DNA of 64,000 bases from Oleispira sp963851095 (GCA_963851095.1 CAWKOX010000033.1:62001-126000); one strand, 5' to 3'; shown: positions 24,381-33,632, numbered from the stretch's first letter. Program-made: numbers and translations. Notes: generated from the sequence alone by a model not told the origin.

Positions 24381-26435
24381 ATGTTATATCGTTTTGTATT
24401 AATTGGGTTATTAGCGCCATTCGCTCATGCAGTCGAGCTTGATACTGTGGTGGTTAAGTCAACGCATCAGTCATCCATGCGCAATATTGTGCAGCCTGTT
24501 TTGGTTGTCGACGAAGAGGCGCTTAAAAAAAGCCAAGCCAAATCTTTAGGCGAGTTATTAGAACAGCAGCCTGGTATTAGTAATGCCTCTTTTGGTCCTG
24601 GAGTCGGTCGGCCGGTATTAAGGGGGCTGTCTGGTAGTCGGGTAAAAACGCTGGTTAATGGCCAAGACAGTTCGGATTTATCTGCGATGAGTTCTGACCA
24701 TGCGCCGATGGTTGAGATTACCAATTCTCAACAGGTTGAGGTGATTTTGGGGCCAGCGACTGTACTGTATGGCAGTGGTGCTATTGGCGGCATTGTGAAT
24801 GTTTTAGATCGCAGTATTCACCAATCGCCGGTTGAAGAAACTCAAGGCAGTGTGAAAGCAGGTATTAGCAGTAATGATGATGCGCAGGTATTCGCGGCTG
24901 AACTGAATGCGGGTAATGGTCGTTGGGCGATGCATATCAATGGTTTTGATAAGTTTTCAGACGATTATCACAGCAGTGAGGACCGTGTTGAGAATAGCGA
25001 TACCAAAAGCCAAGGCGGCGGTATTGGTATTAGTCGTACGTCGGATGAACACGGTTTTATTGGCATGAGTATTCATTCTCTTGAGCAAGATTATGGCGTG
25101 CCTAATCCGAACGATTCGGAAACACGAGTGCGCCCTAGGCAAATACGTTCACAGCTGTCGGCCGCTTGGTTAAATCCGATTGCGGGTATTGAGCGTTGGG
25201 AGACGCATTTATCGTACATCGATTATGAGCATGATGAGCTGACGTTGCCGGTGACTGAAGGATTATTTGATAAAACTTCTTTCGAGGCTAATTCCAAATT
25301 ACAGCATGCAAGTTTTGCAGGTTGGCAGGGAACGATAGGGGTTCATTTTTCTCAGCAAGAAATAAAATTGTGCCATGATCATAGTGGCTGCTCTCAAATT
25401 CCTGATTACAGCGATCAGAGCTGGAATGGTGAGCAAGGCAGTTTATTTACTCAGCAAGACGGCCTGCAGTTTGTTCACGATACGCCAATGCCTATTACCA
25501 AAAGTACCAATGTCGGTTATTTTTTAGTTGAAAATAAGCCTTGGGAAATTGATGGTCTGGGCGATGGACTGTTTGAATTAGGTGCTCGTATTGATGCGAA
25601 AACAATTACCGCCGATCCCGTTTCGATACAACCTTCGTCTAGACGTTCGCAAGAGTATTACGATGATAAAAATTTTTTACCGACAACATTCTCAGCCGCC
25701 AGTATTTGGAATATAAGTAATAATCAGCGTTTATCTTTAAGCCTATCCCGTGCGCAACGAGCACCCGATGCGGAGGAAATGTATTGGAATGGTGATCATC
25801 ATGCGACCTTTTCTTATCAGCTAGACAATATCGATTTGCACGAAGAAACCGCTTATACCGCTGATGTGGTATGGAATATAACGGGTGAGAATTATTTTAT
25901 TAAAACGGCGGTTTATCACTATCTGTTTAATGATTTTATTTATAACGACTTAAAAGATACCGCAGATCCTTACCATGGTAATGCGGTGTACCGATATGAG
26001 CAAAAAGATGCGCGTTTTTCTGGCTTTGAATTTAGCTGGGAGCAGCAGATAAATAATACGTTTTCGACGGTACTTAATTTTGATGCTGTGCGAGCAGAGC
26101 TATTAGAAGGTGATGATAAATATATTCCTCGATTGCCACCTGCGACGGCCTCGTTACATCTTAATTGGCAGCAAGGTAACTGGCTATTATCGGTGGAAAA
26201 CCACTGGGTCGCGGAACAAAACCGTACCGCTCGTAATGAAACCTCAACTCCCGGTTTTCAAACGTTAGACTTGAAAGCTGATTACAACGCTCGAATTTTC
26301 AAACAAGAAGTCACCACAAGTTTGGCCATTAATAACGTATTGAATAGCTCAGGTACGAATCACGTATCTTATCTAAAAGAATACGCACCGAACCCTGGTC
26401 GAAATATCCAATTACAAACTCAATTATATTTTTAA
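24381..26435 (+). CDS. TonB-dependent outer-membrane zinc receptor (ZnuD-like)
   Basis: A 684-residue outer-membrane receptor. Residues 1-17 form a signal peptide ending AHA. The plug domain has SLGELLEQQPGISNASFGPGVGRPVLRG in separate motifs and LYGSGAIGGIVNVLD. The barrel ends in an aromatic residue (LQTQLYF). A Cys/His cluster CHDHSGC (C331, H332, H334, C337) lies in an extracellular loop region, as in ZnuD-type receptors. It would bind zinc (or a zinc complex) and import it with TonB energy. It lies 37 bases after the GTPase gene in the Zur operon. Heme receptors are the nearest alternative, but the Zur context argues for zinc. Confidence 0.87.
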   Translation: MLYRFVLIGLLAPFAHAVELDTVVVKSTHQSSMRNIVQPVLVVDEEALKKSQAKSLGELLEQQPGISNASFGPGVGRPVLRGLSGSRVKTLVNGQDSSDLSAMSSDHAPMVEITNSQQVEVILGPATVLYGSGAIGGIVNVLDRSIHQSPVEETQGSVKAGISSNDDAQVFAAELNAGNGRWAMHINGFDKFSDDYHSSEDRVENSDTKSQGGGIGISRTSDEHGFIGMSIHSLEQDYGVPNPNDSETRVRPRQIRSQLSAAWLNPIAGIERWETHLSYIDYEHDELTLPVTEGLFDKTSFEANSKLQHASFAGWQGTIGVHFSQQEIKLCHDHSGCSQIPDYSDQSWNGEQGSLFTQQDGLQFVHDTPMPITKSTNVGYFLVENKPWEIDGLGDGLFELGARIDAKTITADPVSIQPSSRRSQEYYDDKNFLPTTFSAASIWNISNNQRLSLSLSRAQRAPDAEEMYWNGDHHATFSYQLDNIDLHEETAYTADVVWNITGENYFIKTAVYHYLFNDFIYNDLKDTADPYHGNAVYRYEQKDARFSGFEFSWEQQINNTFSTVLNFDAVRAELLEGDDKYIPRLPPATASLHLNWQQGNWLLSVENHWVAEQNRTARNETSTPGFQTLDLKADYNARIFKQEVTTSLAINNVLNSSGTNHVSYLKEYAPNPGRNIQLQTQLYF

Positions 26436-26439
26436 AAGT

Positions 26440-26470
26440 ACTAAAACTAAAACTAAAACTAAAACTAAAA
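26440..26470 (+). repeat. Hexamer tandem repeat before the AztD-like gene
   Basis: Five copies of ACTAAA run directly into the ribosome site AGGAAAAG of the next gene. Slippage here would change the spacing between the receptor stop and the ribosome site, so it could tune expression. Confidence 0.75.
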
Positions 26471-26481
26471 AGGAAAAGTAA

Positions 26482-27792
26482 ATGATCACAATGACTTTCA
26501 GAACGGCTAAAAAAGCCATCCCGCTATTGGCTGCGGTCGCGCTATTAAGTGCTTGTAAAGATAGCAGCGATAATAAAACCGATGCACATCAGACAGATGA
26601 TTTTGATATAGGTAGTCCTGGGCGTTTAGTCGTAACGTCGGATGAAACTTCTGAGCTGGCCGTTTTTAATTCGACTGATGGAAGCTTGATTGAGCGCTTT
26701 AGTTTAGATAATCCAGCGAGTGGATTATATACCTCACCGCAATCACGTTTTGCGTTAGTGGCTCAGCGAGATCAAAATCAAGTTCAAATCTTAGATGGTG
26801 GACTGTATCAAGAAGACCATGGGGATCACTTGCATCCTTATCAGAAAGATCCAGAAATGCTGACTCAACCATTAAGTGGTGTGCGCCCAACGCACTATCG
26901 TGAAAACGAAACACGTTCAGCATTTTTCTTTGATGGTGATGGTGAAAACGCCTTGCTATCAAGTGTGATTGATTTTGATGACGATGAAATTTTAAATAAT
27001 ACGACTCGATCTTTAGAATTGACGACTGCAATGCATGGTGTTGCAGAACCTCGTGGTGAATTTTTATTATCGACTTATCGTGCGCCTGATGCGAGCGGTG
27101 TATTACCTGACCAAGTCGAGCTGTTTAAATTTAACAGCAATAGTGGTGATTACGATACGGTAAAGCGTTTTGAAGAGCGTTGCCCATCATTACACGGTGC
27201 GTTCTCAACAGAAGATGCGAGTGTATTTGCTTGCTCTGATGGGGTTTTAGTCATTCGTCAAAATGGAGAGCAGTTCACTGCTGAAAAAATTGCTAACCCA
27301 GTAGGCATGGCGGAAGGTGTTCGTATTGGTGGCTTCTCGGGTTATGCAGATAGCAACTTATTGGCGGGTTGGGCGAGTGGGGCATTGTATGCTGTGGACC
27401 TTGATGACAGTTCTATTGAGCTGATCGATTGGACTGGGGAGACAGAAGCAGAATACAGTACGGCAAAAATGGATGACGAAGGTGAAGTTTTGATGGTGTT
27501 AAATAAAACAGGTGGCTTGCATTTGCTGGATGCTACAGATAATTTCAAGCACTTAATCGAAATTAAAGTATTGAACGCTTTGCCTGCATTAGAAGGCCAT
27601 GCCAGCATCAGTATTGCATCTAGTAAATCAGGCGAAGATGTTTATATTGTCGATGCTGTTAATAATAAACTGGTTGTGGTTAATCTTGAGCATCAAGAAA
27701 TAGAAGGGTCTATCAGCGTACCTTTTACCCCGAAGCATGTGACTTGGGTCGGTATTGCTGGTGAGGAACATGATCACGAGCACGAGCACTAG
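26482..27792 (+). CDS. AztD-like periplasmic zinc-binding lipoprotein
   Basis: A 436-residue exported protein. The signal ends LLSAC, so it is predicted to be a lipoprotein with Cys near residue 25. The body is built of repeated beta-strand units (GRLVVTSDETSELAVF, SRFALVAQRDQNQVQILDGG and so on), as in the beta-propeller zinc chaperone AztD. Histidines cluster in EDHGDHLHPY (H113, H116, H118), PTHYRE and AMHGVAEP; the C-terminus ends EHDHEHEH. AztD of Paracoccus hands zinc to a periplasmic binding protein, but here no ABC transporter is adjacent. The Zur-box operon with a TonB receptor suggests storage or hand-over of imported zinc. Third gene of the operon. Confidence 0.82.
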   Translation: MITMTFRTAKKAIPLLAAVALLSACKDSSDNKTDAHQTDDFDIGSPGRLVVTSDETSELAVFNSTDGSLIERFSLDNPASGLYTSPQSRFALVAQRDQNQVQILDGGLYQEDHGDHLHPYQKDPEMLTQPLSGVRPTHYRENETRSAFFFDGDGENALLSSVIDFDDDEILNNTTRSLELTTAMHGVAEPRGEFLLSTYRAPDASGVLPDQVELFKFNSNSGDYDTVKRFEERCPSLHGAFSTEDASVFACSDGVLVIRQNGEQFTAEKIANPVGMAEGVRIGGFSGYADSNLLAGWASGALYAVDLDDSSIELIDWTGETEAEYSTAKMDDEGEVLMVLNKTGGLHLLDATDNFKHLIEIKVLNALPALEGHASISIASSKSGEDVYIVDAVNNKLVVVNLEHQEIEGSISVPFTPKHVTWVGIAGEEHDHEHEH

Positions 27793-27822
27793 GTATTAAT
27801 TAATAAAAACTCTGTTTGATAA

Positions 27823-27848
27823 GGCATGCCATCTGAGTATGGCATGCC
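27823..27848 (+). terminator. Hairpin after the zinc operon
   Basis: GGCATGCCA (27823-27831) pairs perfectly with TGGCATGCC (27840-27848) around an 8-base loop. It follows the operon end by 31 bases. Without a T-run it is a likely but unproven transcript end. Confidence 0.55.
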
Positions 27849-28000
27849 GATTAGTTCGTCTTGCTTATCATATTCTTTTTGTATGGGGTTATTAAAAAAT
27901 ATCCTTGAATACGGTGTTTGGCCGATATTCACCTCGGCGATAGGGGATTAAAACGGTACTATGTCACAAAATTAAGCTATAAAAATATAATAATAACTTC

Positions 28001-28762
28001 ATGTTAACAATATTAAAACTCCCCTTGCTCTGCCTTATGTTCATCGTTTTACAGGGTTGCGCTTCGATTGAATATTACGAATTCTTAGAGCCACAGCGCA
28101 GTGCCAATCAGCAATTTATTGATACGCCTTATGTTTATTCTGGCCTAGTTGAAACGAGCGAGCAGTCACAAGACTACCAGTTTTCGGGAGTACTGTATGA
28201 TGCCGATGATAAAATCCTTGATATCACCGTACCGACCAATCTTGCTAACAGCTCAGAGCCTCAGAGTTTGGTGGAGCTGAGTAATAGTGACTCCGAGCGA
28301 ACGCTAGGCGAGCCAGCCTTGTTAGTCGTAAACCCTAATTATCCCTTTAATATTGAAGACATTAAGTCGCAGCCTGAAGCGTTTGCTCGAAAACATTATT
28401 TGCAGTACCAGCCTTTAGCCTTATCACAGCTTGCTCGCGAAAGCGCAGTTGAACCGTCGATGTGTCCGCATATTTTATTATTGAATATTGATATCTATGA
28501 AGAGCTACCGACCACGCTTGAGATTGGCCAGTGCTTTAATATCGACATCGAGACAAGCTCCTATGAGTGGCGAACCGTTAATGCTGAGGATATTTTAAAT
28601 AACGTTGAGCATGACAAAATGTTTGGCCATCAGTTAGGGTATTTAGGTTTTTTGGTCACAGTACCGTTTGATATGCTTGTCTCACCGTTTTATACCTTGG
28701 GCTGGGCTCTTATCGCGAGTAAGAACTTACTCTTTTCGGTCGATGAAGAGGAGGGTGAATAA
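28001..28762 (+). CDS. Lipoprotein of unknown function, coupled to a lipase gene
   Basis: A 253-residue lipoprotein: hydrophobic signal followed by LQGC, with Cys at about residue 20. The rest is acidic and beta-strand rich (YVYSGLVETSEQ, YQFSGVLYDADDKILDITV). Near the end, residues about 212-240 are hydrophobic (LGYLGFLVTVPFDMLVSPF), which could be a membrane-associated helix. Its TAA stop overlaps the ATG of the lipase by one base (TAATG), so the two are translated together. I do not recognise the family. Position suggests a partner in lipase folding, surface anchoring or lipid sensing; that is inference. Confidence 0.7.
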   Translation: MLTILKLPLLCLMFIVLQGCASIEYYEFLEPQRSANQQFIDTPYVYSGLVETSEQSQDYQFSGVLYDADDKILDITVPTNLANSSEPQSLVELSNSDSERTLGEPALLVVNPNYPFNIEDIKSQPEAFARKHYLQYQPLALSQLARESAVEPSMCPHILLLNIDIYEELPTTLEIGQCFNIDIETSSYEWRTVNAEDILNNVEHDKMFGHQLGYLGFLVTVPFDMLVSPFYTLGWALIASKNLLFSVDEEEGE

Positions 28763-30036
28763 TGAATGCTTTATCTAGAGTTTCTTGTTTGCTGCTTGCG
28801 GGTATATTTTATTCGCTCACTACCAACGCACAAAATATTGATGAACCTCATGGGGCTATTGGGCCTAGGCAAAATCATTCCCCTATTTTTTTATTGCACG
28901 GCTTTACTGGCTGGGGCCGTGAAGAAGCGCTTGGTTTTAATTACTGGGGTGGCTTGGTTGATGTGCAAGAGCATTTAAAGGAGCACGATTACCAGGTATT
29001 CACGACGGCATCGGGTCCTGTTTCTAGCTCGTGGGATCGAGTATGTGAAATTTTTGCACAAATTAAAGGGGGGCGGGTTGATTATGGTGAAGCGCACAGT
29101 AAAAATCATGGGCATGATCGCTTTGGCAAAACGTTCGAGGGTTTTTATCCTGAATGGGGTACCTTTAATGATGAAACAAAGCGCATAAGAAAAGTGCACT
29201 TGATTGCGCACAGCCAAGGTGGCTTAGACTCTCGAATGTTGGCCCAACTACTAAATCAAGGGCACGCAGAAGAACAGGCCGCTACGGCTGAAGATGATTT
29301 GAGCCCGTTGTTTCGTGGTGGCCATGATTGGGTTCACAGCGTAACAACACTTTCTACTCCTCATGATGGAACGACCTTAGCGAGTAGCGTTTATCGGATA
29401 TTACCCAATCACCAACAAGTTCTTACCTATGTGAGTTCTATGTGGAGTGGTTTAGGCCTGCCTGCCTACGATTGGAAGCTTTCGCAGTGGGGATTAGAGC
29501 GGGGTGAGGACGAAGAGTATGACGACTTTCAATTAAGAGTTGAAGACAGTCAATTTTGGCGTACAACCCGTGATAATGCTGCTTGGACTTTAAGCCCAGA
29601 AGGCGCACGTGAAACCAATGCTTGGGTGAAAGCTCAACCTAATGTGTATTATTTTTCTTATGGCAGTCAGCAAACCAGTGAATCTTGGTTTAGTGATGAG
29701 CATGTGCCGGATATCGGGATGTTTGCCATCTTCCGACCTTTTGCCAAATGGATGGGGAAGTATACCCAAGACAGCCCTAATCGCGTGATTATCGATAAAT
29801 CTTGGTATGCCAATGATGGTATCGTGAATACTATTTCAATGAATGGCCCTAAAATTAACTCAACGGATCGTATTGTCGAATATCAGGGTAAGCCCGAGCG
29901 TGGGGTATGGAATGATATGGGAGTATTGCAGGGTTGGGATCACTTCGATTATTTAGGCCAGTTTAATTCAGATTATTCTGACCCAAGGCCCTTTTTTGAT
30001 CGCTTAGCGAACTATGTTGGCGCACTTCCCGAATAG
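28762..30036 (+). CDS. Secreted zinc-containing lipase (family I.5/I.6 type)
   Basis: A 424-residue exported lipase with a signal peptide of about 23 residues. It shows the oxyanion block FLLHGFTGWGREE and the YWGG that follows, both typical of staphylococcal and Geobacillus lipases. The nucleophile is S151 in AHSQGG. Zinc ligands typical of the Geobacillus group can be matched: D92 in SWDRV, H112 and H118 in AHSKNHGHDRFG, with a later Asp near NDGIVNT. The catalytic His is probably in GWDHFDY. This zinc-type fold is mostly known from Gram-positives, so its presence here is notable. No foldase is needed for this type. Translationally coupled to the upstream lipoprotein; ribosome site GAGGAGGG. 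Confidence 0.86.
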   Translation: MNALSRVSCLLLAGIFYSLTTNAQNIDEPHGAIGPRQNHSPIFLLHGFTGWGREEALGFNYWGGLVDVQEHLKEHDYQVFTTASGPVSSSWDRVCEIFAQIKGGRVDYGEAHSKNHGHDRFGKTFEGFYPEWGTFNDETKRIRKVHLIAHSQGGLDSRMLAQLLNQGHAEEQAATAEDDLSPLFRGGHDWVHSVTTLSTPHDGTTLASSVYRILPNHQQVLTYVSSMWSGLGLPAYDWKLSQWGLERGEDEEYDDFQLRVEDSQFWRTTRDNAAWTLSPEGARETNAWVKAQPNVYYFSYGSQQTSESWFSDEHVPDIGMFAIFRPFAKWMGKYTQDSPNRVIIDKSWYANDGIVNTISMNGPKINSTDRIVEYQGKPERGVWNDMGVLQGWDHFDYLGQFNSDYSDPRPFFDRLANYVGALPE

Positions 30037-30125
30037 GTTAATGATACTTCTAAGGTAAGTATGTTTAAATACCGCTATATTGCATCCGTATTTTACTAAA
30101 AAATCTTACACAAAATAGTCGTATC

Positions 30126-30521
30126 ATGATTACCAAAACTCTTCTGACCCTTGCCATCGTTGTTGCTGTTTTTATTTGGTTTAGAGCGCAAAAGTCTAAG
30201 CAAGCGAAATATCGTACTGAGGCTAAAGGCCGCTTGTCTGCTGTTGAACCTGCGCAGAATACTTGGATAAAACCTCTGTTATTTTTATTCGCAGGGCTCT
30301 CTATTGTCGTCAGTATTTCACTCTATTATTATTCTTGGCTGGATGATAATACGCAATATCAGGTGACGATTACTAATCCACAATCCGGCACGACTGAAAC
30401 CTTTATTGCGCTTAAAAAGGATATGCGAGGCCGACTGTTTATTACCCAAACGGGGCGCGAAATTTGGACCTCTGATTTGGAAAGAATAGAAATTAAAAAG
30501 CTCAGTACAGGAAGTGAATAG
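30126..30521 (+). CDS. Small membrane protein of unknown function
   Basis: A 131-residue protein with an N-terminal helix (residues 4-21), a basic linker KSKQAKYRTEAKGR, a second helix (about 49-69) and a C-terminal periplasmic or cytoplasmic beta domain (YQVTITNPQSGTTETFIALKKDM..). It overlaps nothing and ends 3 bases before the YkgJ-type gene, so the two form an operon. The family is not recognised. Start ATG has no obvious ribosome site. Confidence 0.6.
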   Translation: MITKTLLTLAIVVAVFIWFRAQKSKQAKYRTEAKGRLSAVEPAQNTWIKPLLFLFAGLSIVVSISLYYYSWLDDNTQYQVTITNPQSGTTETFIALKKDMRGRLFITQTGREIWTSDLERIEIKKLSTGSE

Positions 30522-30523
30522 TT

Positions 30524-30910
30524 GTGAAAGAATGCAACTCTTGTGGCAAGTGCTGTATCAAATACAGTAACGGTGCTTTATCGGCTTCTAAACAAGAGAT
30601 TGAGCTGTGGGAAGTGTTTACCCCTGCGATTGCAGAGTATGTGCATAACGGTGAAATTTGGGTTGATCCCAAATCGGGCAAGTTATTAGAGCGTTGTCCT
30701 TTTTTGCGCTTAGAAGAGAATCATAAAACCTCACGGGTAAAATACAGTTGTGATATTTATTACGATCGCCCTGATGATTGCAAATACTACCCCTCAAATG
30801 TGCAGGAAATGATTCTGGATGGTTGTGAAATGATCGAGGAGGTGGACTTAAAAGATTTAAAAAAATCTCAAGCAAAACTTGAGTTGATTATGACGGATAG
30901 TCACAACTAG
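30524..30910 (+). CDS. YkgJ family cysteine-cluster protein
   Basis: A 128-residue protein with an N-terminal CNSCGKCC cluster and a later CPFL..YSCDIYYDRPDDCKYYP, the spacing of the YkgJ/CxxCxxCC family thought to bind zinc or an Fe-S cluster. Start GTG, two bases after the preceding gene. Its 3' end overlaps the end of the diguanylate cyclase gene (minus strand) by 23 bases. The biochemical role is unknown. Confidence 0.82.
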   Translation: MKECNSCGKCCIKYSNGALSASKQEIELWEVFTPAIAEYVHNGEIWVDPKSGKLLERCPFLRLEENHKTSRVKYSCDIYYDRPDDCKYYPSNVQEMILDGCEMIEEVDLKDLKKSQAKLELIMTDSHN

Positions 30911-31973
30911 CGACAGCAATATCTTTATTTGTACATACTCGATTACGACCTGTTTTTTTGGCCTTATAGAGTGCTTTATCGGCTTGGTCTAACCATTTGT
31001 AGGCGTCGTTATATTGAGCATTGAGGGGAGCAATACCAATACTCACAGTGCACGTTTTCACTACTTCAAACGTTGTTTGTTCAATATCTTTACGTAAACG
31101 CTCTGCAACTTGTAGTGATTTTTTTAAATCGCTACTGGGCAATAAAATTGCAAATTCCTCTCCGCCATAACGCCCCGTAATATCGCTTGAGCGTAAATTT
31201 TGTAACAGCCCGCCAAATTCTTTTAATACACGATCGCCAGCTAAGTGCCCGTAAGTATCGTTAATCATTTTGAAGTTATCAATATCAACCATTAACACGC
31301 AGGCCTCTTCACCAGATCGTTGGCAGCGCTTGAACTCTTCTAATAAACGTTGCTCCCAGTAATGTCGACTGAATACGCCTGTTAGTCCGTCATGTCGGCT
31401 TAAATGAATAAGCTGCTCTTGTTTGCCAACGAGGGCCTGAGTAAGTCTGTAGTTGATCGCGGCCATGAGCATTGGGTATACGGTAATCATGGGGATGCAG
31501 GCTAAGATGACGGTTAAATTTGATTCGAAGCGAAGTATTGGATTGACGAGTAGACTAGAAAGTGAGGTGGCTATGAGCATACTAAGGAGTCCACGAACCA
31601 ACAGCTTTAGGCCTCCAGCGCTGATGTGATTAACCATGATTGTCGTGAAAAAAACAGCACAAGGAATCAGTTCGAAAGAAATAAGTGGCATCCAAAGACC
31701 AACGAAGGCTGCATCGAATAACAGGCTATAAGTCACTGCATACTTGGTATGAGTGGCTAACTTTGCCCATTGAAAAGCGATGTGCGGCCACGTGAGACAA
31801 ACACTCGATAAGAAGGCTATCAGCCAAGGGTTTTGCAGATATTGACTATCAAATGTCAAAAAAATCGACATGAGAACTGCTAGCCCTGCTATGTACGCGA
31901 ATGTACGCGGTGCATAGGAGTAGTAGGCGATCTTTCTTAGTGTATCGTTAGTAAACTGATAGTCAGAAGCCAA
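30888..31973 (-). CDS. MASE2-domain diguanylate cyclase
   Basis: A 361-residue inner-membrane enzyme that makes c-di-GMP from two GTP. The N-terminal half is a MASE2 membrane sensor: YAPRTFAYIAGL, WPHIAFQWAKL and the GGLKLLVRGLL block, with about five or six helices. The C-terminal GGDEF domain starts at DGLTGVFSRHYWEQRL, includes DNFKMINDTYGHLAGD and ends its active loop with GRYGGEEF. RSSD lies in the right place for the inhibitory I-site (RxxD), so product inhibition is expected. MASE2 cyclases (AdrA-like) often drive exopolysaccharide production. Single gene. Confidence 0.9.
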   Translation of the reverse strand: MASDYQFTNDTLRKIAYYSYAPRTFAYIAGLAVLMSIFLTFDSQYLQNPWLIAFLSSVCLTWPHIAFQWAKLATHTKYAVTYSLLFDAAFVGLWMPLISFELIPCAVFFTTIMVNHISAGGLKLLVRGLLSMLIATSLSSLLVNPILRFESNLTVILACIPMITVYPMLMAAINYRLTQALVGKQEQLIHLSRHDGLTGVFSRHYWEQRLLEEFKRCQRSGEEACVLMVDIDNFKMINDTYGHLAGDRVLKEFGGLLQNLRSSDITGRYGGEEFAILLPSSDLKKSLQVAERLRKDIEQTTFEVVKTCTVSIGIAPLNAQYNDAYKWLDQADKALYKAKKTGRNRVCTNKDIAVASCDYPS

Positions 31974-32224
31974 ATAGGGATACCTTCGAAACGTATTCGT
32001 TAGGTTAATAATGTAACAAATACTACGTTATTGGCGTATTTTGTCTGTTATTTTGAGCATTTTATTGCAAGTTTATGTACTCAATTGTAGACATTGCGCT
32101 CAACGACTATGTACCTTAAAGGTGATAACTTAAATCAATATCAGGTAAGGGCATGATAGACAGCTCTTCAAATTCTAAAAATAATTAAACGCTGTGATTG
32201 ACTAATAATAAGTGGGCAAATCTT

Positions 32225-32755
32225 ATGAACCAGGTTCAAGCAAAGACGATAGAGCTGCAAAACTTTTCTGTGACAGATTTAATGAGCAAAGAAGTATTAT
32301 GTGTTTATGAAGGGTGGACGATACAGCGATTGGCTGAGTTCTTTCTTAAAAATGAAATAAGTGGTGCGCCCGTTATTGCCTCAGACCATGAATTGGTTGG
32401 GGTTGTCAGTGTTTCTGACATATTTCGTTTTGAAAATTCTGATGATGAAACAAAAAGTGAAGCACTCCGCCGCTGTTACCGTGATAGTACTGGAATCGAT
32501 ATTGCTAGTCGAGAAGACTTAATTAATTGGAGTAAAAATTCACAAGGTAGCTGTACGGTTCACCAAATTATGACGAATGACGTTATTAGCGTCGGTTGCG
32601 AAAGTACGCTGAGTGAGGTGTCTGCGATTATGATAGAGAGTGATATTCATCGCGTTTTTGTGACAGAAGACGAAAAAATAATTGGTATCGTTTCCGCTTT
32701 GGATATTTTGCGAAAGCTACCCATGGCGCAGCATAAAAAACAGGGACATGCTTAA
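32225..32755 (+). CDS. CBS-domain protein
   Basis: A 176-residue soluble protein made of a CBS pair. The first motif is FSVTDLMSKEVLCVYEGWTIQRLAEFF with ISGAPVI and GVVSVSDIF; the second is TVHQIMTNDVISVGCESTLSEVSAIM with IHRVFV and GIVSALDILR. Such pairs bind AMP, ATP or similar nucleotides and regulate partner proteins. I start at ATG 32225, preceded by AAGTGGG about 8 bases upstream. An in-frame TTG at 32198 would add nine residues without a ribosome site. No fused effector domain; partner unknown. Confidence 0.82.
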   Translation: MNQVQAKTIELQNFSVTDLMSKEVLCVYEGWTIQRLAEFFLKNEISGAPVIASDHELVGVVSVSDIFRFENSDDETKSEALRRCYRDSTGIDIASREDLINWSKNSQGSCTVHQIMTNDVISVGCESTLSEVSAIMIESDIHRVFVTEDEKIIGIVSALDILRKLPMAQHKKQGHA

Positions 32756-33023
32756 TAGTACGGTGAAGAATGAATTCGGGGAGTGATTAATGGAATTGAA
32801 ATTGAGGAGTAATTCAAAAATCAGTCTTTCTTCCAGTTTATAATAATATTAATTAGAGTAACCTACCGACCCTAGTATGAAAGATATAGCAGCAGCTTTC
32901 ACAACTTGCACGTGACGCGAATACACCTATTAAGCCGACGGTCGGTAATATGCTTGCATCGATAATAAACTCTAATTTTACGACTATAAGAAATCGTCAG
33001 AGTTTTGCTTGCTTGGATGTGCC
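32756..33023. other. Intergenic region with an 11-bp palindrome
   Basis: The 268 bases hold no gene. CCGACGGTCGG at 32935-32945 is a perfect palindrome around a central G, and TACCGACC (32864-32871) with GGTCGGTA (32940-32947) forms a wider inverted repeat. This could be a regulator site, or a transcript hairpin between the convergent CBS and cysC genes. Confidence 0.35.
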
Positions 33024-33563
33024 TTAGCCTTTAATAAGATGATTGACGACGAGAGCAGCAGATTCTTGACGCGTCAGTCTGTTATTACTTTTAATATGTA
33101 CTTCAGGGCTCAATGGCTTTTCATAGGGGGAATTGATGCCGGTAAATTCCTTAATTTCACCCGCCCGCGCTTTTTTATATAAGCCTTTTATATCTCTATG
33201 CTCACAAACGGCTAGTGGAGTATCAACAAAAACCTCGATGAAGTCACCGACGTTAAATAAAGCTCTGACCTTGTCACGGCTAGCACGAAAGGGCGAAATG
33301 AAAGCACATAATACAATCAGTTCTGCATCGACCATTTGCTGTGCAACATGGCCTATGCGGCGAATGTTTTCTTCCCTATCTTGCTTACTAAACCCCAAGT
33401 CTTGGCATAAACCGGTGCGTACAATATCACCATCTAGGCTACTGGTTTTAAGACCAAGTGCATTAAGTTGTTTTTCAACTTCACTGGAGAGGCTGGATTT
33501 TCCGGCTCCGCTATAACCCGTAAACCAAATCACACTGGGCTTTTGCTTAATCATATTATTCAC
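33024..33563 (-). CDS. cysC: Adenylylsulfate kinase
   Basis: A 179-residue APS kinase that phosphorylates adenylyl sulfate to PAPS. The P-loop is GYSGAGKS (residues 16-23), followed by LDGDIVRTGL, LGFSKQDREENIRRIGHVAQ, FISPFRASRD and GLYKKARAGEIKEFTG, all hallmarks. Length is slightly shorter than usual (about 200). No cysD, cysN or cysH is adjacent, so it may supply PAPS for sulfation rather than assimilation. Its start is 69 bases from the divergent VOC-protein gene. Start could be either the first or the second (33554) methionine. Confidence 0.9.
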   Translation of the reverse strand: MNNMIKQKPSVIWFTGYSGAGKSSLSSEVEKQLNALGLKTSSLDGDIVRTGLCQDLGFSKQDREENIRRIGHVAQQMVDAELIVLCAFISPFRASRDKVRALFNVGDFIEVFVDTPLAVCEHRDIKGLYKKARAGEIKEFTGINSPYEKPLSPEVHIKSNNRLTRQESAALVVNHLIKG

Positions 33564-33632
33564 TTAATTAAATCAATTGCTGGGCTGTTGGAATTGTATT
33601 ATTTCATACTTTCACTAAATCGTAGGTCGACA

